A program made the translations under genes and the position numbers. The notes under the pieces are model-generated. The model was not told the DNA's origin. It searched no databases and was given only the letters and a program-made list of their open reading frames with translations. This document shows positions 24,583-35,046 of a stretch of 64,000 bases of DNA, piece after piece; the first letter of the stretch is position 1; each line of letters begins with the position of its first letter. The DNA is from Pusillimonas minor (GTDB taxonomy: Bacteria > Pseudomonadota > Gammaproteobacteria > Burkholderiales > Burkholderiaceae_B), in assembly GCF_014237865.1 (NCBI RefSeq), contig NZ_JACJUU010000003.1:124001-188000 (forward strand), read 5' to 3'.

Positions 24583-25335
24583 ATGTCTTTGATGCGTGAA
24601 ATGCTTGAAGCTGGTGTGCACTTTGGCCACCAAACCCGTTACTGGAACCCCAAGATGGCGCCGTTCATCTTTGGTCAGCGTAACAAAATCCACATCGTCA
24701 ACCTCGAAAAAACTGTTGCCCAGTACGTAGAAGCCGCAAAGTTCATGCGTCAAACCGCAGCTCGTGGCGGTAACGTACTGTTCGTCGGTACCAAGCGCGC
24801 AGCCCGCGAACTGGTCGCCCAAGAAGCAGCCCGTTGCGGCATGCCTTACGTCGACAGCCGCTGGCTGGGTGGCATGATGACCAACTTCAAAACGGTCAAA
24901 AGCTCGGTCAAGCGTCTGAAAGACATGGAAGCCCAGAAAGCCGAAGGCGCAACCGAAAAAATGAGCAAGAAAGAAGCGCTCATGTTCGAACGCGAACTCG
25001 AAAAGCTGAACAAGGCCATTGGTGGTATCAAAGACATGAACACGCTGCCCGATGCGCTGTTTGTCATCGACGTCGGCTACCATAAAATTGCTGTTGCCGA
25101 AGCCCGCACGCTGGGTATCCCGGTGGTTGCGGTTGTCGACACCAACCACTCGCCCGAAGGTATTGACTACGTAATTCCGGGTAACGATGACTCTGCCAAA
25201 GCCATTGCGTTGTACGCCCGCGGCATGGCTGACGCCGTCCTCGAAGGCCGCGAGCAGCGCCTGAACGGCCTGGTTGAAGAAGTGGCTGAAGGCGAAGAAG
25301 AGTTCGTCGAGGTCGAGGAAGAGCGCGGCGAGTAA
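24583..25335 (+). CDS. rpsB: 30S ribosomal protein S2
   Basis: This 250-residue ribosomal protein has the S2 signatures [22 protein letters not shown] at the start, [35 protein letters not shown] and [33 protein letters not shown]. The tail is Glu-rich ([15 protein letters not shown]), as in betaproteobacteria. It heads the translation cluster; tsf follows after 89 bp with an attenuator-like hairpin between them. Confidence 0.98.
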   Translation: MSLMREMLEAGVHFGHQTRYWNPKMAPFIFGQRNKIHIVNLEKTVAQYVEAAKFMRQTAARGGNVLFVGTKRAARELVAQEAARCGMPYVDSRWLGGMMTNFKTVKSSVKRLKDMEAQKAEGATEKMSKKEALMFERELEKLNKAIGGIKDMNTLPDALFVIDVGYHKIAVAEARTLGIPVVAVVDTNHSPEGIDYVIPGNDDSAKAIALYARGMADAVLEGREQRLNGLVEEVAEGEEEFVEVEEERGE

Positions 25336-25377
25336 TGCCCGTTGTGGCCGCTTGGTGCGGCCCCGCTGTTACTGACT

Positions 25378-25408
25378 CGTGCCCCGGTTAACCCGGGGCG
25401 TCTTTTAC
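25378..25408 (+). terminator. Attenuator-like hairpin between rpsB and tsf
   Basis: GCCCCGG-TTAA-CCCGGGGC is a GC-rich hairpin followed by GTCTTTTA. A partial terminator at this place would lower tsf relative to rpsB, as has been reported for E. coli; here that role is inferred. Confidence 0.6.
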
Positions 25409-25424
25409 TGAATTGGAGAAAACT

Positions 25425-26300
25425 GTGGCTCAAATTACCGCATCGATGGTTAAAGAATTGCGCGAGAAAACCGACGCGCCCATGATGGAATGCAAAAAAG
25501 CACTGACCGAAGCCGAAGGCGATCTGGCCCGTGCCGAAGAAATTTTGCGTGTAAAACTGGGTAACAAGGCCAGCAAAGCCGCCAGCCGTATTACGGCCGA
25601 AGGCCTGATCGGCCTGTTCATTGCTGCCGATGGCAAGCAAGGCGCCGTTGTCGAAGTCAACTGCGAAACCGACTTCGTTGCCAAAAACGACGACTTCATC
25701 GCGTTCGTCAACGACCTGGCACAACTGATCACCGAGAAGAACCCGGCCGACGTCGCCGCTTTGTCCGATATGGCTTTCCGTGCTGGTACGGTCGAAACCG
25801 TTCGTGCCGAACTCGTCGGTAAAATTGGCGAAAACATGTCGGTTCGCCGCTTCCAGCGTTTTGAAACCAGCAACCAGTTGGCCAGCTATGTTCACGGCGG
25901 CCGCATTGGCGTTCTGGTCGACTTCGCCGGCGCCGAAGAAGTTGGTAAAGATCTGGCCATGCACATTGCAGCCACCAAGCCCAAAGCCCTCGATGCCAAC
26001 GGCGTCGCTGCCGAAGATATCGCTGCAGAGCGTTCGGTTGCCGAGCAAAAAGCACAAGAATCGGGCAAGCCCGCCGATATCGTGACCAAAATGGTCGAAG
26101 GCGCCGTGGCCAAGTTCCTGAAAGAAGTCACGCTGCTGTCGCAGCCTTTCGTCAAGAACGACAAGCAGTCGGTCGAACAGATGCTGAAAGAAAAGAATGC
26201 CTCTATCGCCCGCTTTGCCCTGTATGTCGTGGGTGAAGGCATCGAGAAGAAGCAAGAAGACTTCGCTGCTGAAGTCGCTGCTGCTGCCGCCGGCAACTAA
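25425..26300 (+). CDS. tsf: Translation elongation factor Ts
   Basis: This 291-residue guanine nucleotide exchange factor for EF-Tu starts at GTG 25425 ([26 protein letters not shown], matching the family N-terminus) with TTGGAGAA upstream; a TTG at 25413 overlaps that ribosome site and is not the start. It contains the [10 protein letters not shown] core motif and the C-terminal coiled-coil and [15 protein letters not shown] segment. It lies between rpsB and pyrH. Confidence 0.97.
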   Translation: MAQITASMVKELREKTDAPMMECKKALTEAEGDLARAEEILRVKLGNKASKAASRITAEGLIGLFIAADGKQGAVVEVNCETDFVAKNDDFIAFVNDLAQLITEKNPADVAALSDMAFRAGTVETVRAELVGKIGENMSVRRFQRFETSNQLASYVHGGRIGVLVDFAGAEEVGKDLAMHIAATKPKALDANGVAAEDIAAERSVAEQKAQESGKPADIVTKMVEGAVAKFLKEVTLLSQPFVKNDKQSVEQMLKEKNASIARFALYVVGEGIEKKQEDFAAEVAAAAAGN

Positions 26301-26431
26301 GCGTACTCAACTTCTGCGTTGCGCCTGTTTCGGCGTAACATGCAAGTAGTGTCATAATGCCCGGGCACAAACGTGCTTGGGCATTGTCACGCATCAGGCC
26401 ACACTACGGGCTGTTTCTACAGGAAATTCTT

Positions 26432-27148
26432 ATGACCACCAGATCGTACAAGCGTGTTCTTCTTAAACTGTCCGGCGAAGCGCTGATGGGTGAAGACGCT
26501 TACGGGATCAATCGCAGTACCATTTTGCGCATGACCGAAGATATTGCCGAGGTCGCCAAACTTGGTATTGAGCTGGCCATTGTCATTGGCGGCGGCAATA
26601 TTTTTCGCGGGGTAGCCCCCGGCGCCCAGGGTATGGACCGCGCGACGGCCGATTACATGGGCATGATGGCCACTGTCATGAATGCGTTGGCCTTGCAAGA
26701 TGCCTTAAAAAATCGGGGCCTCGACGCCCGTGTTCAGTCGGCACTTAATATCGACCAGGTGGTCGAACCCTACATTCGCCCCAAAGCCTTGCGTTACCTC
26801 GAAGAGGGCAAGGTTGTTATTTTTGCTGCAGGTACGGGTAACCCCTTCTTTACCACCGACACCGCCGCAGCATTGCGCGGTGCCGAAATCGGTGCCGAAG
26901 TTGTCCTGAAGGCCACGAAGGTCGATGGCATTTACAGCGCAGATCCCAACAAAGATCCCGACGCCACCCGATACAATCGCATCAGTTTCGACGAAGCCAT
27001 TGTGCGTCGTCTCGAAGTGATGGACGCCACGGCTTTTGCGCTGTGCCGCGACCAGAAATTGCCCATCAAGGTGTTTTCGATCAACAAGCCCGGCGCGCTT
27101 GCCCGCGTTGTTCAAGGCGAAGACGAAGGCACCCTGGTACACGTCTGA
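26432..27148 (+). CDS. pyrH: UMP kinase
   Basis: This 238-residue hexameric amino-acid-kinase-fold enzyme phosphorylates UMP to UDP. Motifs are [38 protein letters not shown] and [22 protein letters not shown] lies ahead of the start at 26432. It is in the order tsf-pyrH-frr found in most bacteria. Confidence 0.97.
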   Translation: MTTRSYKRVLLKLSGEALMGEDAYGINRSTILRMTEDIAEVAKLGIELAIVIGGGNIFRGVAPGAQGMDRATADYMGMMATVMNALALQDALKNRGLDARVQSALNIDQVVEPYIRPKALRYLEEGKVVIFAAGTGNPFFTTDTAAALRGAEIGAEVVLKATKVDGIYSADPNKDPDATRYNRISFDEAIVRRLEVMDATAFALCRDQKLPIKVFSINKPGALARVVQGEDEGTLVHV

Positions 27149-27161
27149 TAAAGGAACGGAA

Positions 27162-27722
27162 ATGAGTCTTTCAGAAGTCAAACAATCTACACAAGAGCGC
27201 ATGAACAAAAGTGTCGACGCGCTCAAGACCAACCTGTCCAAAATCCGTACCGGCCGTGCCCATGGCGGTATCCTCGATCACGTCCTGGTCGAATACTACG
27301 GTTCGCCCGTGCCGGTTGGGCAGGTCGCCAACGTTACCGTGGTCGATGCCCGTACACTTAGTGTGCAGCCCTATGAAAAGAACATGGTGGGCCCTGTTGA
27401 AAAGGCCATTCGCGATTCCGACCTGGGTCTTAACCCGGTGTCTATGGGCGACAATATCCGCGTTCCCATGCCGGCACTTACCGAAGAGCGCCGCCGTGAT
27501 CTGACCAAGGTGGTTCGCTCCGAAGGCGAGGACGCCAAAGTGGCTATCCGTAATTTGCGTCGCGATGCCAACGATTCGGCCAAGAAAATGGTCAAAGACA
27601 AAGAAATCTCAGAAGACGACGAGCGCCGTCTGCAAGATGAGGTTCAAAAAATGACCGACAAGCACGTTGCCGAGATCGACAAGCTGGTTGCCCAAAAAGA
27701 AGCCGAAATCATGACGGTGTAG
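27162..27722 (+). CDS. frr: Ribosome recycling factor
   Basis: This 186-residue protein splits post-termination ribosomes together with EF-G. It has the characteristic L-shaped helical protein blocks: [53 protein letters not shown] and [19 protein letters not shown]. The start at 27162 has AAGGAACGGAA upstream. It is 13 bp after pyrH. Confidence 0.98.
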   Translation: MSLSEVKQSTQERMNKSVDALKTNLSKIRTGRAHGGILDHVLVEYYGSPVPVGQVANVTVVDARTLSVQPYEKNMVGPVEKAIRDSDLGLNPVSMGDNIRVPMPALTEERRRDLTKVVRSEGEDAKVAIRNLRRDANDSAKKMVKDKEISEDDERRLQDEVQKMTDKHVAEIDKLVAQKEAEIMTV

Positions 27723-27759
27723 TCAACCGTCGTCTTATCACTCCGTATCTTCAGTGCCT

Positions 27760-28524
27760 ATGTCAGTCAGCTCGACGCAGTCTATTCCCGACGCCACCGA
27801 TACGCCACGCCATGTGGTGATCATTATGGACGGGAATGGCCGTTGGGCGACGCAGCGGTTTTTACCGCGCACAGCCGGCCACGTGCGGGGTGTGCAGGCA
27901 GTACGGCGTGCCATCGAAGGCTGTGGCCGGGCCGGCGTTAAATACCTGACCTTGTTTGCGTTCAGTTCCGAAAACTGGCGCAGGCCGCAAGAAGAGGTGT
28001 CTCTACTTATGCGCCTGTTCGTTCAGACCCTCGAAAAGGAAGTGGGCAAACTGGCCGAGCAGGGGGTTAGATTGCGGGTGGTGGGCGATTTGTCTGCCTT
28101 CGAGCCGCGTCTGCAAGATCTTATTAAGGCTGCCGAGGCTCGAACCGCCCACAACGACGTTCTGCACCTGACCATCGCGGCCAATTATGGCGGCCGATGG
28201 GATATTCTGCAGGCAACCCGGCAATTACTGAAAGATCACCCCGAACTGGCCCAGACGCCGGATGCCATCACCGAGTCGATGTTGGCCGAACGCCTGAGCA
28301 TGGCTTGGGCACCCGAGCCTGATCTGTTCATTCGCACGGGCGGCGAACAACGTGTATCGAACTTCCTGATCTGGCAGTTGGCTTATACCGAAATGTATTT
28401 CACGCCAACCTACTGGCCCGACTTCGATGCCGACGCCCTGGGCCTGGCTTTTGACTGGTATCGTCAGCGCGAGCGGCGATTCGGGCGCACCAGCGAACAG
28501 TTGGCCAAAAAATCAAAATATTAA
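27760..28524 (+). CDS. uppS: Undecaprenyl diphosphate synthase (cis-prenyltransferase)
   Basis: This 254-residue enzyme adds eight isoprene units to farnesyl diphosphate to make the lipid carrier for peptidoglycan. The catalytic [26 protein letters not shown], and [26 protein letters not shown] motifs are all present. The ATG at 27760 is chosen over a GTG two codons upstream. cdsA follows after 13 bp. Confidence 0.96.
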   Translation: MSVSSTQSIPDATDTPRHVVIIMDGNGRWATQRFLPRTAGHVRGVQAVRRAIEGCGRAGVKYLTLFAFSSENWRRPQEEVSLLMRLFVQTLEKEVGKLAEQGVRLRVVGDLSAFEPRLQDLIKAAEARTAHNDVLHLTIAANYGGRWDILQATRQLLKDHPELAQTPDAITESMLAERLSMAWAPEPDLFIRTGGEQRVSNFLIWQLAYTEMYFTPTYWPDFDADALGLAFDWYRQRERRFGRTSEQLAKKSKY

Positions 28525-28537
28525 GGGGCTCTTGCTT

Positions 28538-29383
28538 ATGCTGGCTCAGCGCGTTGTTACCGCCGTCGTGATGCTGGCCATACTGCTGGCTGCCGTGCTG
28601 GCGCCGCAATTCTGGCCGTTGGCCCTTGTTTTGGGGTTGGCTGCGGCCGCTGCGCTCTGGGAGTGGCTACGTCTTACCTTGCCACGCTGCGTCTCTGCCT
28701 GGGCCTGGCTGGCGGGCGCTGTTTTTATGGTGGCGACGTCGGCGGTGTTGTTTACCCCTATAGGTCAAGAACTGCTCATCAACGCGGCCAATGTTGCATT
28801 ATGGCCGTTGTTGTGGGTAACGGTTCTGTTTTGGCTCGGCGTTGCCTTGCCTTCTGTGGTGCGCGGTGATCCACAGCGCCCGGCATCCAGTGTTTTCTAC
28901 AGCATTGCGGCCGTTGTTGCTTTGCTGGCCACTTGGCTGTCAGTCATTATCTTGCTGCTGCATAAAGGCCCCTGGTACTTGGTGTCGTTGTTGGCGCTCA
29001 TCTGGTTTGCCGATATCGCCGCCTATTTTTGTGGCAAGGCGTTTGGTCGTCACAAACTGGCGCCTCGCGTTAGCCCCGGCAAGACCTGGGAAGGCGCTTT
29101 CGGCGGGGTTGTCGCCGCTACAGCCTGGACGATGGCCAGCAGCATTTGGCCCGGAACATTCGGGGCCGACCTTCTGCAGCAATGGTCCTTTGCCGTCGCA
29201 CTGGGCTTTGCCATTTTGCTGGGGGCTATTTCCATCGTGGGTGACCTGTTCGAGTCTTTACTCAAACGACGCGCCGGGTTTAAAGATTCCAGCGGCTTGT
29301 TGCCGGGGCATGGCGGCGTGTTCGACCGCATCGATGCTTTGTTGCCGGTTGCCCCGCTGGCGTTGTTGCTTGTAGGGGTTTAG
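28538..29383 (+). CDS. cdsA: Phosphatidate cytidylyltransferase
   Basis: This 281-residue inner-membrane enzyme makes CDP-diacylglycerol from phosphatidate and CTP. About eight hydrophobic segments are visible and the C-terminal signature is intact ([22 protein letters not shown], followed by [35 protein letters not shown]). AAGGGG precedes the start at 28538. Gene order uppS-cdsA-dxr-rseP is standard. Confidence 0.95.
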   Translation: MLAQRVVTAVVMLAILLAAVLAPQFWPLALVLGLAAAAALWEWLRLTLPRCVSAWAWLAGAVFMVATSAVLFTPIGQELLINAANVALWPLLWVTVLFWLGVALPSVVRGDPQRPASSVFYSIAAVVALLATWLSVIILLLHKGPWYLVSLLALIWFADIAAYFCGKAFGRHKLAPRVSPGKTWEGAFGGVVAATAWTMASSIWPGTFGADLLQQWSFAVALGFAILLGAISIVGDLFESLLKRRAGFKDSSGLLPGHGGVFDRIDALLPVAPLALLLVGV

Positions 29384-29387
29384 TGGC

Positions 29388-30593
29388 ATGCAGTCTGTTT
29401 GTATTCTTGGCGCTACGGGTTCCATCGGCGAAAGTACGCTCGATGTCATTGCCCGTCACCCCGATACCTTTTCTGTCTACGCCCTGACGGCGCATAGTCG
29501 CATCGAAAAACTGGCGGATCAGGCCGCACGCACCGGTGCCCGCGTGGTTGTGGTGCCCGACGATGCGGCGGCCCGGCAATTCGGCCAGGTGTGGGGCCGT
29601 AGTCCCGGCGCCATGCCAGAAGTACGCGTTGGGGCCCAGGCCCTGGTCGACACGGCCGCCGACGCTGCTGTCACTACGGTCATGGCCGCCATTGTCGGGG
29701 CGGCGGGCTTGCCGTCTGCATTGGCTGCTGCGCAGGCGGGCAAGCGCGTTCTGTTGGCCAACAAAGAGGCGCTGGTGGCGGCGGGCAATTTGTTTATGCA
29801 AGCGGTTCGCGACAACGGTGCCGAACTACTGCCCATCGACAGCGAACACAATGCTATTTTTCAGTGTTTGCCGCATGGTGACCGGGCCAGTGCCCCGACG
29901 GCACCGGCCCGCGGCGTGCGACGGCTGGTATTGACGGCATCGGGTGGGCCGTTTCGTAACACCCCGCTGGCCGATCTGGCCGCCGTGACGCCCGAGCAAG
30001 CCTGCGCCCACCCCAACTGGAGCATGGGCCGGAAAATTTCCGTCGATTCGGCCACCATGCTAAATAAAGGGTTGGAGGTCATAGAAGCCCATTGGCTGTT
30101 TGCCATGCCGGCCGATCGTATTCAGGTGTTGGTGCACCCGCAAAGCGTGGTGCATTCAATGGTCGAGTACGACGATGGTTCGGTACTGGCGCAACTGGGC
30201 CAGCCCGATATGCGTACGCCAATCGCCTATGGCTTGGGCTTTCCCAATCGTATTGCCAGTGGTGTCGGGTTGCTCGATTTGGCCGCGAAGGGGCGTCTCG
30301 ATTTCGAAGCCCCAGATTTCGATCGCTTTCCGTGCTTGCGTTTGTCATTCGATGCTTTGCGCGCGGGGCAGGGGGCCTGTATAGCCTTAAATGCGGCCAA
30401 CGAAGTGGCGGTTGCGCAGTTTCTTGATCGACGCATTTCGTTCATGGCCATTGCCCAGGTCATCGACGCCAGTCTGCAAAGTCTGGCGTCAAGTTTTGGT
30501 CAAGCACCGGCATCGCTAGAAGACGTGCTGGCGCTTGATCGCGCCGCGCGGGCCAGGGCCGAAGCTTTGTGCCGTCGAGCTGCGCTCTATTAA
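29388..30593 (+). CDS. dxr: 1-deoxy-D-xylulose 5-phosphate reductoisomerase
   Basis: This 401-residue enzyme makes 2-C-methyl-D-erythritol 4-phosphate in the MEP isoprenoid pathway. The NADPH motif is [13 protein letters not shown]. Metal and substrate motifs are [30 protein letters not shown] and [23 protein letters not shown]. It begins 4 bp after the cdsA stop. Confidence 0.96.
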   Translation: MQSVCILGATGSIGESTLDVIARHPDTFSVYALTAHSRIEKLADQAARTGARVVVVPDDAAARQFGQVWGRSPGAMPEVRVGAQALVDTAADAAVTTVMAAIVGAAGLPSALAAAQAGKRVLLANKEALVAAGNLFMQAVRDNGAELLPIDSEHNAIFQCLPHGDRASAPTAPARGVRRLVLTASGGPFRNTPLADLAAVTPEQACAHPNWSMGRKISVDSATMLNKGLEVIEAHWLFAMPADRIQVLVHPQSVVHSMVEYDDGSVLAQLGQPDMRTPIAYGLGFPNRIASGVGLLDLAAKGRLDFEAPDFDRFPCLRLSFDALRAGQGACIALNAANEVAVAQFLDRRISFMAIAQVIDASLQSLASSFGQAPASLEDVLALDRAARARAEALCRRAALY

Positions 30594-30672
30594 ATAAACC
30601 AGCAAGATATCTACCGGGCGCTGCTTGCACCCGGTTAAAATGTCTCGTTGCGTCTACTATTTCTAGGCTTTT

Positions 30673-32007
30673 ATGTTGTTTACCTTGCTGGCGTTTGCTG
30701 TCGCGCTAGGCCTTCTTATCACTTTTCACGAGCTTGGCCACTACTGGGTGGCCCGTTGGTGTGGGGTCAGGGTGCTACGATTTTCGGTAGGTTTCGGTCG
30801 TGTTCTGGTGCGCCGTACCGATCGCCATGGTACCGAATGGGCGTTGTCAGCGATTCCGCTTGGGGGTTACGTCAAAATGCAAGACGACCCGCCCGAGCAG
30901 GCTACGGCAGCGCAACGGGCCGAATCGTTTAACCAGAAGCCTGTCGGCCAGCGTTTTGCAATTGTCGCGGCCGGCCCTCTGGCCAATTTGCTGCTGGCTG
31001 CGGCGCTTTATGCCGGGTTAAGCATGGTAGGCACGCAAGAGCCTGCGGCCATACTGGCCGAGCCGGCATCCAATACGCCGGCGGCAGTGGCCGGCATAAG
31101 GGCGGGTGATCGTATATTGGCTGTCAACGATACGGCCGTGCAATCCTGGAGCGAAGCGCGTTGGTCGTTGCTTGACCTTGTTGCCTCCGGTGGGCGGGCT
31201 GACCTTCAGGTCAGCACCGCAGAGGGCGTGCAGCGAGTGCGCAGTCTGGCCTTGCCGGCGGCCAATATTACCCCCGAAACGGAAGATCCCTTGCAACAAG
31301 CCGGGTTGGCGTTGCATACGCCCACGCTTAAGGTCAGTCAGGTCATTGACGGCGGCGCAGGCCAAGCGGCAGGTTTGCAAGACGGCGACCTTATTGTGCG
31401 CGTGGGCGAACTCGACGAACCTGGCCCGCAAGCCTTTGTCGACAAGGTGCAGGCCAGCGCCAGCCAGCCACTGCCGGTCACGGTGCTGCGCGATGGTGTC
31501 GCACTTTCGCTTACTGTTACCCCACGCCCCGAAGCCGGCCCCGACGGGCAAACCGTGGGACGGGTAGGGGTCATGCTGGGGGCCGATTTTCCTATGGTGT
31601 CGGTCAGTTACGGGCCCCTCGAAAGCGTGTGGCGCGGCCTCGAGCGCACTGTAGATACGGCCTGGTTTTCGCTCAAAATGATGGGCCGCATGCTTACAGG
31701 CGATGTTTCGGTGCGTAATATCAGCGGGCCAGTCACCATTGCCGATTATGCGGGCCAATCGGCGCGCGTTGGTCTGGCCGCGTATATCGGCTTTCTGGCG
31801 CTGATCAGTGTTAGTATCGGCGTTTTGAATTTGCTGCCCATACCCATGTTGGACGGCGGCCATCTTATGTATTACCTGCTTGAAATTGTACGCGGCAAGC
31901 CTGTCCCCGACGCTTGGCTTGAACAAGGCCAGCGCGTTGGCCTGGGGTTACTGGCTGCGCTCATGAGTCTGGCGTTTTTTAATGACTTTGTGCGCCTTTT
32001 CAGTTAA
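30673..32007 (+). CDS. rseP: RIP metalloprotease RseP (site-2 protease)
   Basis: This 444-residue inner-membrane zinc protease cleaves anti-sigma factors such as RseA in the envelope stress response. The zinc motif HELGH is near residue 20 in the first membrane segment, two PDZ domains follow (AGIRAGDRILAVND and AGLQDGDLIVRVGE), and the C-terminal LLPIPMLDGGH supplies the third metal ligand. It precedes bamA, which is itself an envelope-stress target in other bacteria. Confidence 0.95.
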   Translation: MLFTLLAFAVALGLLITFHELGHYWVARWCGVRVLRFSVGFGRVLVRRTDRHGTEWALSAIPLGGYVKMQDDPPEQATAAQRAESFNQKPVGQRFAIVAAGPLANLLLAAALYAGLSMVGTQEPAAILAEPASNTPAAVAGIRAGDRILAVNDTAVQSWSEARWSLLDLVASGGRADLQVSTAEGVQRVRSLALPAANITPETEDPLQQAGLALHTPTLKVSQVIDGGAGQAAGLQDGDLIVRVGELDEPGPQAFVDKVQASASQPLPVTVLRDGVALSLTVTPRPEAGPDGQTVGRVGVMLGADFPMVSVSYGPLESVWRGLERTVDTAWFSLKMMGRMLTGDVSVRNISGPVTIADYAGQSARVGLAAYIGFLALISVSIGVLNLLPIPMLDGGHLMYYLLEIVRGKPVPDAWLEQGQRVGLGLLAALMSLAFFNDFVRLFS

Positions 32008-32059
32008 CACGTTGTGCCGTACAATCCACCACCACCAGATCGTCTAAGGATCCCCCAGG

Positions 32060-34396
32060 ATGTCGTTTCGTCGTAAGTTCTCTTTAGCCCGCCGCGTTAT
32101 GCCATTGGTGCTGACTGCGTTTCTGGCCCCGGGCCTGGCCAATGCCTTCACGCCATTTGTTGTCAAAGATATTCGTGTCGAAGGTGTTCAGCGCGTCGAT
32201 GTTGGCACCATTTTCAGTTATTTGCCAGTCAAGGTCGGGCAAGAATTTACCGAACAGCAAGCTGCCGACGCCATTCAGCGCCTTTACGCGACCGGTTTCT
32301 TCAGCGACGTCACTATCGATACACAAAACGATGTCATCGTTGTGGCCGTCAAAGAGCGTCCCACCATTGCCTCGGTAACCTTCAACGGCATGCGCGCCTT
32401 CGACGCCGAGGGCCTTAACAAGGCGCTTGGTTCTGTGGGTTTTGGCCCTGGTCGCGTATTCGACCGCGCCTTGCTCGAGCAGGCTGAATTCCAGTTAAAG
32501 CAAGAGTATTTGTCTCAGGGCAAGTACGGTGTCGAGGTCACGCCCATTATTACGCCCTTGCCACGCAATCGCGTAGGCGTCACCTTCGATATTTTCGAAG
32601 GCGATGTTGCCACCATCAGCCAAATCAATTTTGTAGGTAATAAGGCGTTCTCGGCCGGCGACTTGCGTGACGAAATGAGCCTGACAACAGGCGGCATCAT
32701 GACCTGGTACACGGGTACCAACAAGTATTCGCGCGAAAAGCTCGAGGGCGACCTTGAAGCGATCCGGTCTTTTTATCTCGATCGTGGCTACCTCGAATTC
32801 ACGATGGAACCGCCTCAGGTCACCATTTCGCCCGATCGTCAAAGCATATTCATTACCATCACCCTGAACGAAGGCGAGCCTTACAAGGTGCGCAGCGTCA
32901 AGCTGGCAGGCGAACTGCTGGGGCTCGACGACCAGATTCGCCCGCTTATCCAGGTTAAAGAAAACGAAACGTTCTCTGCGGCGGTGTCCAACGCCAGTGT
33001 CAAATCCATTACCGATTACCTGGGTAGCCTGGGCTATGCATTTGCCAACGTCAATCCCAACCCTCAGCTCGACCGCGAGGCTAAAGAAGCCGACCTGACT
33101 TTTTACGTCGACCCCGGTCGTCGTGTGTACGTCCGCCGTATTCAAATCGGGGGCAACACCCGTACGCGCGACGTCGTTGTTCGCCGCGAGATGCGTCAGC
33201 AAGAGTCAGCCTGGTACGACTCCAGCAGCATCAAAGAGTCGCGCGATCGTATCGATCGTCTGGGTTACTTCAGTGAACTTAACGTCGATGCCGCTCCGGT
33301 ACCCGGTTCGTCAGACCAGGTCGATATCAACGTCGACGTAAAAGAAAAGCCTACTGGCCTGATTAACCTGGGTGTGGGTTACGGTTCTACCGACAAGGTT
33401 ATTTTGTCGGCGGGCATCAGCCAGGAGAACATCTTCGGCAGTGGCAACAGCTTGTCGCTGCAGGTCAATACCAGCAAAACCAACCGTACCCTGGTTGTGG
33501 CGCATACCGACCCATACTGGACCACTGAAGGTATCAGCAAGACGACGTCGCTGTACTACCGTCGTACAACGCCTTACGACACCGGCAGCGGTGATCGCGG
33601 CGACTACCGCGTTACCGCATATGGTGGCGGGCTGAATTTCGGCGTGCCTATTTCAGAGTACGACCGCGTGTTCGCGGGCGCGACCTTCGAACACAACAAG
33701 CTCGAGCTCTACGATCCCCCGCAGGCCTATACTGACTTCACCAACGAGTATGGCGACAGCACCAATGCGGTAATTTTTAACCTGGGTTGGGCGAAAGACA
33801 CCCGCGACAGCGCTATCGCGCCGCGTAAGGGTAGTTACACGCGTCTGGGGACTGACTTCTCTACGGCCGACTTGCGCTACTACATGCTCAGCGGCCAGCA
33901 ACAATATTACTTCCCGTTGGGGCGCAGCTTTACGCTGGCCCTTAACGCCAAGGTCGACTGGGCGCGCAGCTATGGCAGCAAAACCTTCCCGGTCATCAAA
34001 AATATGTACGCCGGTGGTCTGGGTTCGGTGCGTGGCTACGAAGGTGCGTCACTGGGTCCGCGCGACGTTCGTACCGGCGACTACCTGGGTGGCTCGCGCC
34101 GCATGATTGCCAACGCACAGTTGTACCTGCCGTTCCCCGGCGCTACGCGCGACCGTACCCTGCGCTGGTTCGTATTTGCCGACGCAGGCCAAATTGCCAA
34201 TACAGGTGGCGGCGCATGTGCTACAGGTATCCGCAATCAGGTCGAAGATCCATGCGGCTGGCGTTACTCGGCGGGTTTGGGCTTGTCCTGGGAATCCCCC
34301 ATGGGCCCGCTCGAAATTTCCTGGGGTAAAGCGCTTAACGCCAAGAGCGGCGACGACCTCCAGGCCTTCCAGTTCCAGATCGGCACAGGCTTTTAA
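32060..34396 (+). CDS. bamA: Outer membrane protein assembly factor BamA
   Basis: This 778-residue Omp85 protein folds beta-barrels into the outer membrane. A signal peptide (about 1-29, ending GLANAF) is followed by five POTRA domains (about 30-425), beginning with TPFVVKDIRVEGVQRVDVGTI. The C-terminal barrel carries the VRGYEGASLGPRD region (family VRGF/Y motif), and the protein ends FQIGTGF. ompH follows, as usual. Confidence 0.97.
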   Translation: MSFRRKFSLARRVMPLVLTAFLAPGLANAFTPFVVKDIRVEGVQRVDVGTIFSYLPVKVGQEFTEQQAADAIQRLYATGFFSDVTIDTQNDVIVVAVKERPTIASVTFNGMRAFDAEGLNKALGSVGFGPGRVFDRALLEQAEFQLKQEYLSQGKYGVEVTPIITPLPRNRVGVTFDIFEGDVATISQINFVGNKAFSAGDLRDEMSLTTGGIMTWYTGTNKYSREKLEGDLEAIRSFYLDRGYLEFTMEPPQVTISPDRQSIFITITLNEGEPYKVRSVKLAGELLGLDDQIRPLIQVKENETFSAAVSNASVKSITDYLGSLGYAFANVNPNPQLDREAKEADLTFYVDPGRRVYVRRIQIGGNTRTRDVVVRREMRQQESAWYDSSSIKESRDRIDRLGYFSELNVDAAPVPGSSDQVDINVDVKEKPTGLINLGVGYGSTDKVILSAGISQENIFGSGNSLSLQVNTSKTNRTLVVAHTDPYWTTEGISKTTSLYYRRTTPYDTGSGDRGDYRVTAYGGGLNFGVPISEYDRVFAGATFEHNKLELYDPPQAYTDFTNEYGDSTNAVIFNLGWAKDTRDSAIAPRKGSYTRLGTDFSTADLRYYMLSGQQQYYFPLGRSFTLALNAKVDWARSYGSKTFPVIKNMYAGGLGSVRGYEGASLGPRDVRTGDYLGGSRRMIANAQLYLPFPGATRDRTLRWFVFADAGQIANTGGGACATGIRNQVEDPCGWRYSAGLGLSWESPMGPLEISWGKALNAKSGDDLQAFQFQIGTGF

Positions 34397-34418
34397 CCCG
34401 TCAGGCGCCGGGTTTTTA
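34395..34418 (+). terminator. Hairpin with T-run between bamA and ompH
   Basis: AACCCG pairs with CGGGTT across an 8-bp loop and a T-run follows. The left arm overlaps the bamA stop codon. It may act as a partial terminator, giving separate control of ompH. Confidence 0.5.
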
Positions 34419-34479
34419 ATTCGGCGCGTTTAATGGCACAATAGTTTTTTTATCTCTGCACTTGCAAGGTAGATTTTTC

Positions 34480-35040
34480 ATGAAGTCTGAATTAGTTTTG
34501 AAAGTTTCTGCATTAACCCGTAGCCTGGCTCGCGGCCAACGCGCGCTGGCTATGGCGGCTGTTCTGGGCGCCGCAACGTTGGTTACGCTGCCCGCGCCTG
34601 CCCAGGCCCAGGGTACCAAAGTCGGCTTCGTGAGCACCGAGCGCATCTTGCGCGATTCCAAACCCGCCAAGGCGGCACAGGCCAAAATCGAAGCCGAATT
34701 TAAACGTCGCGACCAAGAACTGCAAAACCTGGCCAACAACCTGCGCAACAAGGCGCAGCAGTTCGACAAAGACGCGCCTGTATTGTCCGAGTCCGACCGC
34801 ATCAAGCGCCAACGCGAATTGGCCGACATCGATGCCGACCTGCAGCGTAAGCGCCGTGAGTTCCAGGAAGACTTCAACCGTCGTCGTAACGAAGAGTTCT
34901 CGTCTATTGTCGAAAAGGCCGACGCCGCGATCAAGCAAATTGCCGACAGCCAAGGCTACGATCTGATCATTCAAGATGCCGTGACTGTCAGTCCGCGTGT
35001 CGACATCACCGATCAGGTGCTTCAGGCCCTGGGCGGTTAA
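34480..35040 (+). CDS. ompH: Periplasmic chaperone OmpH/Skp
   Basis: This 186-residue protein escorts outer-membrane proteins across the periplasm. A signal peptide ends at about residue 42 (TLPAPAQAQG). The mature part begins KVGFVSTERILRDSKPAKAAQAKIE and continues as the long charged coiled-coil arms (KRRDQELQNLANNLRNKAQQ) typical of the jellyfish-like trimer. The ATG at 34480 follows AAGG; a TTG six codons upstream is less likely. Confidence 0.93.
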   Translation: MKSELVLKVSALTRSLARGQRALAMAAVLGAATLVTLPAPAQAQGTKVGFVSTERILRDSKPAKAAQAKIEAEFKRRDQELQNLANNLRNKAQQFDKDAPVLSESDRIKRQRELADIDADLQRKRREFQEDFNRRRNEEFSSIVEKADAAIKQIADSQGYDLIIQDAVTVSPRVDITDQVLQALGG

Positions 35041-35046
35041 TGTGGT

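Noticed and set aside
25167-26255. Long minus-strand frame opposite rpsB and tsf
   Set aside because: Sense genes are ribosomal housekeeping genes; the shadow has no independent support.
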